This document shows positions 51,753-63,546 of a stretch of 64,000 nucleotides of DNA, one piece after another. Numbering within the stretch: position 1 is the stretch's first letter; each line of letters starts with the position of its first letter. Under the pieces are notes generated by a model, which saw nothing but the letters and a program-made list of their open reading frames with translations, did no database searches and was not told the origin of the DNA. The DNA lies in assembly GCA_030142905.1 (NCBI GenBank), contig JASJOG010000017.1:2232001-2296000 (forward strand), read 5' to 3'. This stretch comes from Heliopora coerulea. Lineage: Eukaryota > Cnidaria > Anthozoa > Scleralcyonacea > Helioporidae. The position numbers and the translations under genes are program-made.

Positions 51753-53527
51753 TAGGGCGCAGATAGAATGGGCCATTTAGACTCTCCATAGGACTATTAT
51801 AAGAAAAAAATCCATACAATTACTCAGTCACTAAATACTTTGGGCACATTTAAAAATACATTAACAACATAACATGGTCTCCATTAGCTTTGAAATTCGT
51901 TTACCCATTTCAGATCACGTAATGATAATCAGGGGAATTCGTTCTCTTATATTGAATTATCTTCAGATACGCATCCTAGCAAAGTGATTAGAATGATAAA
52001 CCGTACATCACGTCGTCCGAAATGGACAATTTACATACGAAGCTAAAGAGGCCAATTTATACAGATATCAGAAACAACCTTACCATCTCGCCAAGTATTG
52101 TTTGTAAAATTGTACAACGCATCTGGACTGATTGTTCACATTCGCATGGTGCTCAATACGTTTCGGCTTGTACCCAGTGGCGGCTCTATGGGGGACCAGG
52201 GGGACTTTGCCCCCCTCCAAATGCAAGTTTTTCATAATGGTTGTTAAGTTTCTCTAAGTAGTAGCTAGTACAATACATGCTAAACAGAAGTTGCAAACAA
52301 ACATAATCTTGCTTAGCATTCCTCAATATTAAATAGTCATCCAAGTAGAGATTTGCAACATTTTTGCATTAATGCCACCTGGTTCGCCTCCAATGGTTCA
52401 CTTCTCAAACTGCCAGGTAGAAAACGTTCCCGTTTAACGTTGAACAAAGTCTCGTTTAGGCAAGTGTAGCAAATGATGTACGCTTGCTTGAATGCTGCTT
52501 GCAGCAGTTCTTCACTGGGTGGAAGTATCCACTGGGCTATAGAAGTATTAGTAGGCTTTTATCGATTCTGCTAACACATATTTTGGCGTAATTTGGGAAA
52601 ACGAGCATATTTTTGCCATTTTTTGTGGAAGTAGCACTGTTAGTGTAACCGGCATATTTTAATCAGTTACAGAGCACATTACTAGGGCCATAACTTATCA
52701 GTAAGTCACATTTTGCTTATACTGAGTTAATTTATAAGCTTTGCTCAGTCTTGTTAAATTCTGTCTCTTAAGAGGCCTTAGTCTAGACGCCTGTGGTTCA
52801 CTGGAACTTTAGTTCCGATCCAGTCCACGCTCTCAAGGTCAAAACGAAATGGTTAAATTTAACTGAACTGCTGTTATTTGCTTTTTTCCCAACCAATCTG
52901 TTCGATTCAATAAATATTCTTTAACTTGATTACTTTCAAGCAAGTGCAACGCAGCAGGGAACTTTTTGAGAGCACTAACTATGATAGCAAGCCACCAGTG
53001 CAGTTTTGTGTTGTATTTAAAACATTTAAGGAGATAAGGACCAATCTATTAAAAGCTAGACAACGTTGGGAACAATGAGATGTTTTGCTTTCTTTGCTAC
53101 ATAAAAAAACAAATATTTAACTTCGAGCTTTTAAAGTTAATTTGTGAAAGCATAATTTCAGAAAAAGAAGCATAATTTTAAAAAACGAGGATAATTTTAC
53201 CATAATTTTGGTTAAAAACGAGCAGCGCTAGTGGCATAAAGTGCTACTTTTACTATCACAGTCGATAAAAACCTAAGTATTAGCCCCAGTGTTGTTGCCA
53301 AGGGAGGCGTTCAAGAAGTTCAAAACCCCATACATGCAACAAAGTTGAAATTTTAATTCTATAGCAATTTAAATAATACCTTTTAACCCTTAAAATTGCC
53401 AAAAACCTCTTCCAAAACCTGGGAAATGGCCTTTCTGAGACTCTAGAATTTCAAAACCTTCCGAGGGAGCGTGCTTGTACCTTCTATCTTTTAGTCCTCC
53501 CTTGTTATTCTTTTCTCCCAAAGAACA
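51753..53527. other. no gene seen; possible unpaired transposon end
   Basis: No supportable gene. CAGTGGCGGCTCTATGGGGG at 52170-52190 looks like a hAT-type end, but I found no matching inverse end. Confidence 0.4.
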
Positions 53528-54322
53528 TTAACACAACTTTGCTGGTGCCCCATAAGCACCTTCGATCAATGAGAAATGTTTAAACTTTAGTCCACGATGT
53601 TCTTTGCCTCCCCTTAATGCAAAGCATCTTCCTAGTAAGAACACCATCGTATCTAATAAAGCTCGAGAGTTACTTCCACCAAGATAATGTTTACGCCAAA
53701 GAATATCTTCTTCCTTTCTGCTCAATGGTTCGGCCTGTTTCACTTCTATCCCAACGCCTTTGGAGATAAGTCTTTTCCTTTCGGCATCTAAACTATCTCG
53801 GAAGAGCTTGAACTCAGCTTGTTCAAAAACATTTAATTCTGGTCGTCCGTTTTCTCTAATGAAACACTGCAAACCGCACACCATTTGATACTTGTTGCCG
53901 CAGTAGACCTCGCCAGTTCCTTTCTTCCGAACTTCAACTACAAATTTTGCCACCAATTAGTTGAGTTCTATATCAGGTATTGCGACAATGTCGTTCGGAA
54001 CGTGGGCAAATTCATTGTTCCAATTAATATCTTCAGAATTCTTTTTCATTCCCCATTCCTCCCACGCTCTGATAGCCCAGTTCGTGCTGCTGATGGTAGC
54101 TTTTGGAACCCTATCTTTAATTGTTTCATGCAAGGCTAAATCACGGATGAGTGCGCGGGATGAAGAGTTCACAATCTCTAATTCCTTACCAATCGTGACA
54201 TTATCATCATCATAGTCTACTTCATTTTGAATGGCCACGTTAGAATTACCAACACTTATACTTTTTGAACACCTGCTTTGCGGTATCCAAATCTGGTCTT
54301 CACTTTCGTCGTCTTCCATCAA
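53528..54322 (-). pseudogene. tyrosine recombinase N-terminal part (Crypton-like), one in-frame stop
   Basis: 54322-53957 encodes an acidic N-terminal region and KATISSTNWAIRAWEEW, ending ELN-TAA; the same frame continues at 53956 as LVAKFVVEVRKKGTGEVYCG, YQMVCGLQCFIRENG, and FALRGGKEHRGLKFKHF with the first catalytic arginine. It belongs with the fragment at 50522-50929; the 2.6 kb between holds another transposon, so the gene is split by insertion. Confidence 0.7.
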
Positions 54323-55075
54323 CCACCGTCTACGTTATGAAACGTCAAAGAAGAAAAAAATTGAATACACCCTATATATGTGTATATTACATCCTACAAG
54401 TCTCTATTCCCTGGGGTTTCTCTAAGAAAACCTCTTTAATCGTGTTTTAAATAGGATAAATACCTCGGACGTAGGCTTTAAGCCAGATAAATTCCTTGGG
54501 GCCTTCGGATGTATCTGGCTAAAAGCCTCCATTCTTGGTATTTATCCTATACTTAAACGTTTTGGGTAGCCTTCAACAAGCTTTTCACAAAAACCAGCTG
54601 AAATCTTTTCCAACTTTTCCCAGCAATATTGTTGTAAGGGGGCTTGAGCCCCCTTATAAAGTTGGCGGAGTTGAGGCTCCCGTTTTTGTCAATAAATGCA
54701 ACATTTGTACTTTAATTTAGTGAATCTTGACATCTGGAGGAAATTTGGTGTAAGATCAAGTGGGAAAAATTGCTGCAGAAGCTGTAATAATCTATAATGA
54801 AAACTAAAATTGTATGAGGCCATCATGACCATGTCACCAAATGTTCACGCCTAGAAGAGTTGTTGGAAAGGTATCAAGCAAAACCCTCCTGCACGTTATT
54901 GTCCTGATGTGCTTGGTTGCATCTTATTTACATGCAAAGTTACAAAGGCTTAAACAATTTTTATTTTTTTATTTTTTTAAATTTTTTCTTATTTTTTTGA
55001 AATTGTGTGTGCCTGTAATATTGGCTCTACCTTATGGTATTGAGCTGTGTCGACCAAGTGACAACCGATTTTTTG
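54323..55075. other. no gene seen
   Basis: AT-rich and T-rich sequence without supportable genes. Confidence 0.45.
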
Positions 55076-55082
55076 TATATAC

Positions 55083-55134
<52 letters not shown>

Positions 55135-55147
55135 GTATATACATATA

Positions 55148-55189
<42 letters not shown>

Positions 55190-55204
55190 CACATATACAT
55201 ATAC

Positions 55205-55235
<31 letters not shown>

Positions 55236-55245
55236 TATATAGATG
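55076..55245. repeat. (TA)n/(TATACA)n microsatellite
   Basis: About 170 bp of TA, TATG and TACACA units. All reading frames here are artefacts. Confidence 0.95.
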
Positions 55246-55309
55246 TACCACAAGTGTGGGACATTTGAGTTACCTATATAATATAGGCTTCTCCATCCTG
55301 CTTGTCAGC

Positions 55310-55355
55310 ACTACACTGATGAGGCCCAGTAGGCCGAAACGGTTCCGTCTGTAGT
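55310..55355 (+). ncRNA. hammerhead ribozyme, minimal type I
   Basis: ACTACA pairs with TGTAGT (stem I); CTGATGA; stem II GGCC-CAGTA-GGCC; GAA; stem III ACGG-TT-CCGT with a two-base loop; cleavage base C at 55349. Every conserved core position and all three stems are present without mismatch. The very short stem III is typical of PLE and retrozyme hammerheads. Confidence 0.88.
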
Positions 55356-55364
55356 TAGTTATAT

Positions 55365-55414
<50 letters not shown>

Positions 55415-55417
<3 letters not shown>

Positions 55418-55606
55418 AATAAATTTCATCTTACAAAGTGTAGATGATTGTAAGCCTGGACATATATGATGAAAAGTTTGTTCTCAACCTTTATCTCAGA
55501 AAATTTCTGAGTTCCCCAATGGATAAAGAGATAAAGGTTGAGAACAAACTTTTCATCATATATATCCAAGCTTACAAACATCTACACTTAGATGAAATTT
55601 ACTCAT
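55415..55606. repeat. foldback (palindromic) element
   Basis: Arms of about 85 bp (55415-55500 and 55523-55606) pair almost throughout; for example GATGAAAAGTTTGTTCTCAA appears in both orientations. A short spacer separates them. It sits between (TA)n tracts and has no coding potential. Confidence 0.85.
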
Positions 55607-55677
55607 AAACACAATATCATATTACAGGTATGTTCAGCTTTCAAGTACGAAAGAGGCATATCAATATTACAAACCAG

Positions 55678-55680
<3 letters not shown>

Positions 55681-55721
<41 letters not shown>

Positions 55722-55748
55722 GTGTATGTATGTATGTATGTATGTATA
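55681..55748. repeat. (TA)n/(TATG)n microsatellite
   Basis: About 40 bp of pure TA followed by TATG units. Confidence 0.9.
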
Positions 55749-55770
55749 TAATTTGTAAACTTAAAACTGT

Positions 55771-55825
55771 TTGTTGTTACTCAGAGTTTCACGCCACTGA
55801 GAGGACGATCTTCAGACAACAGGAA
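55771..55825 (-). ncRNA. hammerhead ribozyme-like motif (PLE type)
   Basis: Minus strand: TGTTGT, CTGAAGA, stem II CGTC...GGCG, GAAA, stem III ACT-CTG-AGT, cleavage base A, and ACAACA pairing with TGTTGT. It borders the PLE fragment at 55843 but on the opposite strand. Confidence 0.65.
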
Positions 55826-55842
55826 GATTCGGTTAAATTCGG

Positions 55843-56640
55843 TTGAATTTAACCCTTATTAGCCCTATTATTATTTTTAGGCCCTTTTCCCCCAAGTCCT
55901 TGGAAACGAGATGCTTTTTCGTCCAACGAGGTGACCCTTCTAATTTATTGTATACTGCTATCCAAAAGGCTTTCAATGTTTCTCGTTTTGACACTCTGAA
56001 ACTATCTTCTGAAGAAATTTCTACAGAAAAGATTCCCTTAGTCCTGGCTTTTCATCCCTTTAACAACAAAGTTAGCGACATCATCACTCACAATTTTGGC
56101 ATCTTAAAAAATGATTCCGAGATCTCGTCTATTTTCACCGATAAACCACTGATTTCCTTTTGCGCAACAAAGGCATTCGTGATTGCCTGGTACACAGCGC
56201 CCTTAAACAAAATTCATCATTACCAACCGGCACTTTTTCTTGCGGTGAAGCCTGCTGTAACAGATACGCTTCGCTTAGTCAAACAACCGTCATTTTTAGA
56301 TCCAAATCCAAATTTATTATCCGGCATAATTTCACATACACTTTCTCTAACATCGTTTACTGCATATCCTGCAGGAAATGCTATAAACTTTACATCGGTG
56401 AGACTGACCGACGTGCCTGAACGGTTTGCCGAACATCTTCATTCCTTAACAAACAACATTTCAGGCCAAGCCTGTCGCCCGACATTTCAATAGCGTTAAT
56501 CATTCTGTTTCAGACATGAGAGTTCAACCATTTCATCCATCTCCAGTGGCAACGATAGCGCAAGAGATAAGAAAGGCGTCAGATTTTTAAGCTAGGATCC
56601 ACTTGTCCCTACGGGCTCAGTGAACGTTTTTCTTTCATTT
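55843..56640 (+). pseudogene. Penelope-like element nuclease region, frameshifted
   Basis: Pieces in two frames: NLLYTAIQKAFNVSRFDTL and EKIPLVLAFHPFNNKVSDII (linker), then NSSLPTGTFSCGEACCNRYA with the PLE cysteine pattern and SNIVYCISCRKCYKLYIGET, the GIY-YIG motif, then the frame changes to RFAEHLHSLTNN. Decayed 5'-truncated copy. Confidence 0.8.
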
Positions 56641-57304
56641 AACCCGTCATAAGTTTTTGTTAATTTCTAGCATGGGCAGATAAAAACATTAGCTTCCCCT
56701 GCTTTTGTCTTTCTTTTTCCACATACATATTTCTATTGCCCTGGGAACCCTAAGGATTTAACCCAACGTTTGATGATCGTTGTTTAAAATAGCAAATGAC
56801 TTCCTTGTCGTTACCTAGTTGTTGATTAATTTGTATTTGTTTCTCGCATTTCATTAGTTAACTTTTTATCACTTGAGACTCTTTTCCATATAAATCCTAA
56901 TCTAGTTGCAACTCCTATTTCAGAACACGTTTCTTTCCAGATGAAGTGCCTTTTCTCGAAATGTCGGGATTCTTTGAGTTCAGTTACGGCAGTTATCAAC
57001 CTTTGAACTTTTTACCTTCTTTATCACTGTGTACGCAGTATTCTATTCTTATATAGTGTATGTTCTGCCCTCTTTGGATATCGGCCTTGATTTAGCAGTA
57101 ATACGTAAAAGGTTACTGTACTACTTTCACTGTTGCACGATTATTTTTTAATTCTGTGTTGTTATCTATTTAGACATGAATTAGAGTGGATCAAGTCCAT
57201 GAACAGGAACACTTCAAAGATTACTTTTACAAGTCATATACTATTTTCATAGTTGCACTATCATTGATTTTTTAATTCTGCGTAGTTATCTATTTAGTCG
57301 TGAA
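56641..57304. other. 3' flank of the receptor tyrosine kinase gene
   Basis: Downstream (minus-strand sense) of the kinase stop codon; probably 3' UTR and intergenic DNA. A 60-bp segment around 57115-57170 recurs imperfectly at about 57235-57305. No gene seen. Confidence 0.4.
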
Positions 57305-57391
57305 TTACTGTGGATCACGTCCATCAACAGTTATTTGCACTCCTGAGGTGTCTTGGTCTTGGTCGACGCTTGGTAACTTCTCACGAACTGC
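57305..57391 (-). CDS. receptor tyrosine kinase, last coding exon
   Basis: Begins after TCTTTTCAG with AVREKLPSVDQDQDTSGVQI and ends DGRDPQ then TAA (57305-57307). It is in phase 0 with the preceding exon (58104-58212). It encodes the short C-terminal tail after the kinase domain. Confidence 0.7.
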   Translation of the reverse strand, partial: AVREKLPSVDQDQDTSGVQITVDGRDPQ

Positions 57392-58103
57392 CTGAAAAGA
57401 TAACCAAATGAGGAGAGAAATCAATTTAACCCATGTCAATGTGCATACAAAGCCTTTTATCGCGATAAACTATACATTCGCTTGCGACTAGGATTTCATG
57501 TTTGCCATTTGTCGCCTGGTAATGTGAATTATCTTATGGGTAGTCTCATGATAAGCTAGTGATTGTATTACAATTATTACGTTATCCTTGCAGATTGCAC
57601 ACTAACAGCTGCATTAGATGTTAGCCGTCATAATGCAATGTCTCTAGCTAATCACATGAGTAAGCTGCGATATCTCTTTAAATATCCTTAATTGGTTCAA
57701 TCGTGATTCTTAGGTATGGAAAAATATTTAAGGATATAATCATAAGTAGTTAATGAAGATGCTAAAGGTCTACCAGGATTGTGAGTCATATTTCTACATT
57801 CGATTTCCAACCGAGGTTCAATAATTCCAGTATTCGCAAATGGTCCTGGTTGGAATTTAAATCTATGATCCTGGTAATAAAACCATTTTCAATTTGACGT
57901 TGACTCCAAATCAAATATGATTTTGATGATAAATAGAACTACTCATAATTAATGTACGCTCACGACCCTAAACCAACATGATCAGTACTATTTGACTTTA
58001 ATGTCACATTCTCCAATTCTTAGACCAGGTCCTTATTCTTTGATATAAAATCTATCTACTACCTCACAAATACCTGTCTGCTGCAGATAAATATTTTATA
58101 TAC

Positions 58104-58212
58104 CTTTAGCTCAGATTTATGCTTGCAGATAACTTCCAGCTTCTCAACAATGCTTGAAAACCGTGGTCTTTCGTTGGGATTTTTATGCCAGCAGCTCATC
58201 ATCAAGTCAGCT
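58104..58212 (-). CDS. receptor tyrosine kinase exon, kinase subdomain XI
   Basis: 109 nt between an AG acceptor (58213-58214) and a GT donor (58102-58103). It encodes ADLMMSCWHKNPNERPRFSS and VEKLEVICKHKSELK; CWxxxPxxRPxF is the hallmark of the C-terminal kinase lobe of receptor tyrosine kinases. Phase matches both neighbouring exons. Confidence 0.88.
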
Positions 58213-59772
58213 CTGTTGTATAAGAAAAATAAAAATATTAAAACTTTACAAATTGGAGAGTTGTTTTGAAAAAGGCTTGGCTTATACTTTTACTCTTACT
58301 CACGAACAAGTTTCTCTCGCTCCGACTTAAGGCATCGAAATAGATAACGGAAAACGAACAACATCTGTCTTTACCGCTTGGTAATGTATTACCATTTTTT
58401 TGTTAGAAGATCCAATTGAAGAGCATTCGATCCCTCATGCGAATGTCAATTGTGTTGAAATTTAGAGTGAGCATTATTTCGCACTTTTCATGGTCGACAT
58501 GTGAGCGGGAGACTTCCAATATTGATTACTTATTAATCGAGTATGAGGTCTGCACGGGAAAGTATTTGCCTTGAGGGCAAGTACTTTCCCGTATGGACTG
58601 AATAGACGAAGTTAAAAAGGAATTTATTATATGGCTTTTGGCTCCTTCCTTCATCGCTTTTAACAAAGCTTTGTGTTTGTGAGCTAGCGGCTTAAGTTTA
58701 CTTGCTTGTTTTTACCTATTTCTTCGTGGTTTTTTGCATCTATTCATCTAGTTTTCTGCTTAAAATTATCGTTGAGAACACTTAACTTTTGTTTTCGTAG
58801 TTTGTTTTTATAAATCTTCTGTAAAACGTACCCGAATCTGGTTTGTTTTTCGTCAAATCATCTAGGAAATTTTCCCGCCAAAATTAGCCGGTTTGTACGA
58901 AAAACTTATTGCACGGCTAGACAGCCAATCAGCGTGCTTCATTTTGCGTATAGACCGGATAACGAGTTTAGGAATATAATAATTGATTTTATCTTCGGGT
59001 TTCCCAAACTGTAGTCAGAAATTCCCACCGTTTTCCAATATTGTCCACGAGTTTACTAATTTATCTCAAAAGTTCGCTGTATGCATCAAAAAACTTAGAC
59101 TTAAACGAAAATCGTTTTCTATATCAATGCGCATACTTTCAAGCTATTTGTTCAGAAAACAATGGAGCATAGTAATCGAGACGTCATGTTCTGATCGCCG
59201 GTGTAACGGTCTAGCCACAGAGCTTAACTGACATGCACTGAAGAAAGGAAGACCTTACATTTACTTATTGTTGTTTATTAACACCACATAAGCACGAGTA
59301 TTCCAATGTATCACTCGACATTTAAGCCTTTCGTAAATAAGTTTTGTAGCCTGTTCTTTCTTCTTTTTAGTATGATCCCTTGATCGTTTTTGTTGTAATT
59401 TGTTGTTATCCCACAACAATATGCACGAAAGGGTTGTTATATTCTTAGCATAGGATGTTTTGTATCATGCAACAGCACAATTTTTTTTTTTTTTTCAGAG
59501 AGAAGAAAACTGCTGAAGAGTTAAGGTTGGTAAGGTACATCCAATAAACAATAACTAGATCATTCACAACAATTGACATGAAACGTGACTGCTCCGCCAT
59601 AAATACTTATACCACACAAGTTAAGCCGTCTTCATTTGAGTTAAGCCGTCCTACGTTTAAGGGTTGGAACGGCCTTCATTAACTTTGCAACCTGAAGTCT
59701 CGTCACGAGAAATAAGTAATTTTTCTAAGAAAAAATATTGACGAACGCTCGCCATGCATGCACAGTACAAAC
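58213..59772 (-). other. intron of the receptor tyrosine kinase gene
   Basis: 1.56 kb between donor GT (59771-59772) and acceptor AG (58213-58214). No further gene or element boundary was seen inside. Confidence 0.65.
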
Positions 59773-59869
59773 ATTTGCTCAGGACAGTAGTTCGGAGCGT
59801 CCATTCTATAGCCATCCACCAAACGTTGAAGAAGTTCAGAGGGAGAAATGTTAGGATATGGTGTTCCAC
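59773..59869 (-). CDS. receptor tyrosine kinase exon, kinase subdomain X
   Basis: 97 nt after ATTATAG; encodes TPYPNISPSELLQRLVDG and YRMDAPNYCPEQ, the region following subdomain IX in FGFR/VEGFR-like kinases. The donor GTTTGT follows at 59772. Phases 2 and 2 join to the exons on both sides. Confidence 0.85.
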
Positions 59870-60089
59870 CTATAATATAATGAAAAACAATGACCAGATA
59901 TAGATAATTAATGTATTGTACATTCCCATGGTTATGTTGGAGTATCGTGTCAAAAATCTTGGGTTGATCTATTCTATCGGCTCAAGCAGTTTGCGCGCTT
60001 TTTTCGTGCTTTCTCCAATTCCCGTGTGCATCCTTAACTCAATGGAGGACGCCAAATCATGAAACATTTCTTTAACATATATAAATGAC

Positions 60090-60130
60090 GGATTATATAT
60101 ATATATATATATATACTGTATATATATATA
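60090..60130. repeat. (TA)n microsatellite beside ribozyme palindrome
   Basis: Pure TA for about 35 bp with one ACTGTA interruption, directly before the palindrome at 60128. Confidence 0.85.
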
Positions 60131-60248
60131 TTCATTTATTTAATAATCTATGATTTAACAACTACGTCGTCTGATGATTGCCACGGGGCAATGAAACACC
60201 GTGTAACGACGTAGTTGTTAAATCATAGATTATTAAATAAATGAATAT
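60128..60248 (+). ncRNA. hammerhead ribozyme with 43-bp stem I
   Basis: Stem I arms 60128-60170 and 60206-60248 are exactly complementary as read. Between them: CTGATGA (60171-60177), stem II TTGCC-ACGG-GGCAA, one unpaired T, GAA, stem III ACA-CCG-TGT, cleavage base A at 60205. All catalytic core residues are present. The extreme stem I suggests a foldback or PLE terminal-repeat structure built around the ribozyme. Confidence 0.85.
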
Positions 60249-60318
60249 TGCTCTACTACCTGTATTGAGCACTTTTTTGCCAAGAAATCAACACCTATGT
60301 ATATATATATATATATAT

Positions 60319-60553
60319 GAAATGAATAAGCTTAAAATTCTTGATTGTAACTCAGAGTTTCACGTCTCTTTGGACGATCATCAGACAACTGTCCAGATCC
60401 TGATTAGGTCATTCTTTTATACAGTCTCGTACGTCATCAGGTAAAAATAGTCCGGTGATCTCACTGTCGTGCGTCAAAGGGGTGTGTTAATTTTGTTAAT
60501 GAGGAATTTACAACCTCTGAGTAACAACCAAGAATTTTAAGCTTATTCATTTC
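60319..60553. repeat. 235-bp inverted-repeat element carrying a hammerhead motif
   Basis: GAAATGAATAAGCTTAAAAT at 60319 returns inverted at 60529-60553; the arms continue imperfectly to about 40 bp. The interior carries the minus-strand hammerhead motif at 60344-60392. Lies in an intron of the kinase gene. Confidence 0.8.
60344..60392 (-). ncRNA. hammerhead ribozyme-like motif (PLE type)
   Basis: Minus strand: TTGT, CTGATGA, stem II CGTC-CAAAGA-GACG, GAAA, stem III ACT-CTG-AGT, cleavage base T, then ACAA pairing with TTGT. Core complete; stem I short. Confidence 0.65.
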
Positions 60554-60620
60554 ATTGATCTGCCCTATCTTACAAGATATTGAGCACTCTACATAAAGTC
60601 AATATAGAAACTGATTGTAT

Positions 60621-60664
<44 letters not shown>

Positions 60665-60666
<2 letters not shown>

Positions 60667-62058
60667 AGGGGTGGACAAAAAAGGTGGCCATCCTCAAAAA
60701 TACCGTCAATTTGGTATAATTATTACAGGAAAAAAAGAAGTTAAGGAAAACCATATATTTTTAGAATGCTTTCTTCGAAATCTTATTGAAAAGCTTCTGA
60801 AATACTAATTTTAATCTGGCTTAGAAGATATATCAATTTTTAAGGCTTTTTATGATAATGTATTATGCAAAACGTGGTGCATTTTCTCCTATTTCTTACA
60901 TATTGGATGATATGAACTTGTCCATAAAATCATCAAATTATCACGCATCCCACAATATTTAGTTGATAACTTAAGTACAAAGCATTATTCGCTAAGAAGG
61001 TAGTTTCACGAGCAATTTACAACGTTTTTGTTGGAGTTTTTATTTGAAAGTGATATGGCCGGTAAGGGTCTTAAGAAGTCAGCACCCAGAAGACTGAGAT
61101 CAAATTTTGAAGGAATCACAAGATTCTTCTCTTGCTTAAAGATGGAATTAGCACAAAGGCAATTTCGAAAAAATTCAACATTAGCTATTCTGGAGCAAAA
61201 TGTCTTAGTATCAAGCTAAAACCGAATGGAAATTGCGGTCGTGTTCCTGATTCTGGACGAAGCTACTTATTGAATTGACCGTTTTGTTATTAAAAGTCCC
61301 AAATCAAGCATCCCAACCAAACGAGAGCACGATGATGAATTAGAAGCTTGGACGGGGGGCAAAGTTTCCGCCAAAACCATTAAGCACCGCTTAAAAGGGA
61401 GAGACATCAAATGGAGGAAAAATCCAAGAAACCACTTGTGAGTGAGAAGAATTGCTTATTGCGATTATTACTTGCTCGTGAGCACATTAGTGTGAGTACT
61501 GATGAATGGAAATGCGTTGTACTAAATCACACTGAAAAATTATGGACTGAGTTGAACTGTTTAACAAAAGATCGGCAGTCGAAAAAAGAAAACGAACTTT
61601 TTGAAGTAGTGAAAAATGGATTGCAAGCAATCACCAAAGAACTCTTGCATCAGTTCATTGAAAGCATGCCTCGTCTGTACAAAGCTGCGATCAGATCAAA
61701 GGGAGTGTCAACTGAGTATTGAATGGTAACATACAGTAGGTGTGCACCGAAATTACTGTTGTTGTTGTAGTAGTTTGTAAACAAACTTGACTGATGATTA
61801 CGTGAACGAATTTGCGAGAGTCAGAATGAAGAACATCAGAGATGTACTAGGAATTTGTAATTTATTATTATTAAAACTGCTTGGCGTTTCTGTACTTTAA
61901 AAACCAGTGATTAACATTAAAGTTTGAAATATTTGATATTATTTCGACACATACATCCTAAAACGATCATTTTTTAACTTTGTCTATAAATCCTGCGATG
62001 ATTATGTTACGTTAACCATAATTTTTGAGGATGGCCACTTTTTCTTGTCCACCCCCTG
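60665..62058. mobile_element. Tc1/mariner-like transposon, internally deleted
   Basis: The ends CAAGGGGTGGACAAAAAAGG and the inverse of CAGGGGGTGGACAAGAAAAA are terminal inverted repeats; TA flanks the left end, while the right flank is TG/TA-rich. It contains transposase remnants and interrupts an intron of the kinase gene. Confidence 0.82.
61028..61722 (+). pseudogene. Tc1-like transposase remnants
   Basis: N-terminal pieces near 61028-61300 (KKFSISYSGAKCLVSS-like residues in mixed frames) and a C-terminal frame at about 61530-61722 with LWTELNCLTKDRQ, ELLHQFIESMPRLYKAAIRS and KGVSTEY, the end of Tc1 transposases. The catalytic centre in between is deleted. Confidence 0.8.
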
Positions 62059-63052
62059 TGTGTATATATATATATATATATTGTGTGTGTAATATTTAAA
62101 AACCCAGCAGGAGTGCTCTATCGGGATTTAAAACACGATAAACCACTCCCTATAGAACACGTACTGCGAGGTTTTAGATGTTTTCTAAAGTAAACTTCCT
62201 TATGCACGAATTTACGAAGAACGTATGGTTATTTATGTTTTTTAAGCCGAAAAAAAGAAACTTCTTCATCACAGGTGTCTTAATCACATACTGTATAAAG
62301 ACACGACACGGTCATTATTTTCTTTTGTATTTTCGAGATGAATTCTTAATGAATTTTAAAAATATATATCGAACCCGTTATTTGAAACTTCTCGCTAGTT
62401 CAAACTGATCTTTGTTTCCTCGGCATAAACTCAATCCTGTTTATTTCGAACTCAAATATTAAAGTTCATGGACAAATATCAGACGGTGTCAGAACACAGC
62501 TGGAAATGCGCAGAACTCGTTTAGTAAGTTTTATTTTAATGATTCTGCAGTAAGCATTTTCAGTCTGTCTTGTTCCATTGCGATTAGTCATGGTTATTAA
62601 TGTGCAATTGTGCATAAATAACACGGCAAGAAAGACTCGCACTGTTGTTTTGTTATTTTTAGAGCTCATACCACTTCGTCATTCCTATATTATCGCCTTT
62701 TCAATGAAATGAAAATTGTATAAAGTACAAGATGGTGAGAAGACTACTTCAAACCCTCGTTATTTGGAACTATTCTTCGTCTTTGCTGAGACTTCATAAT
62801 ATCACGGTTCAAATGTATATATATTTAAAAAGCTCATTAATAATTCAAGAAGAAACACAAAACATTCTTGTTCCTGGTTAGTATGCTGTAAATCGGATAC
62901 AGAATACTAATTAAATTATGAAATTTTCCTTTTGATTCTCTACGTTAATATTTACTGAAACTTCAAAAGGACAGGTAAACATGGTTACTTAAATGTTTTC
63001 ATATTTTAAGAAAGATAACTTGTAAATCCCATACAGATCGGTAGCTCATATT
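62059..63052. other. kinase gene intron, no gene seen
   Basis: (TA)n at 62062-62085, otherwise AT-rich intronic sequence without a supportable gene. Confidence 0.45.
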
Positions 63053-63079
63053 GTATCTGTTACATACAATATAGATAGA

Positions 63080-63370
63080 TCGACTGATTTCCAGACAGAT
63101 ATATAAACACATATAGACACATTAGACACATAGACACATATAGACATATATACACATGTACATACATAGACATATAGACAGATAGACAGATGGACAGATA
63201 GACAGACAGATAGACAGATAGACAGATGGACAAATGGACGGATGGACAGATAGACGGATGGACAGATGGATGGATGGACAGATGGACTGATGAACAGATG
63301 GACAGATAAACAGATGGACAGATTGACAGGTAGACAGATAGACACCCAGAAAGATAGACGGACAGAGAGA
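63080..63370. repeat. GACAGATA/GACAGATG tandem repeat
   Basis: About 290 bp of GACAGAT(A/G) and GGACAGAT units, with ACATATAGAC units at the left end. Confidence 0.92.
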
Positions 63371-63546
63371 TACCGAGAAATCTTTATTTAAATTTCGGAC
63401 TTCTCTTACAAAACTACGTTACAAGAAAGCCGAAGTAATAAAATTCACAAACATTAAAAAGTTAGAAACAAATCATGCGAGGCCTCTTTCAAACTCGCTG
63501 AAGTTTTGAATGCACCATACATTTTCTGGCAATTCAGGATCTGACT

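Noticed and set aside
52170..52200. hAT transposon end (CAGTGGCGG)
   Set aside because: No matching inverse end or 8-bp duplication was found, so it is not annotated as an element.
54989..55354. Several open frames rich in Tyr-Ile and Tyr-Val
   Set aside because: They are translations of (TA)n and TATG microsatellites.
63046..63345. 99-codon minus-strand frame of repeated Leu-Ser-Ile-Cys-type units
   Set aside because: It is a translation of the GACAGATA tandem repeat.
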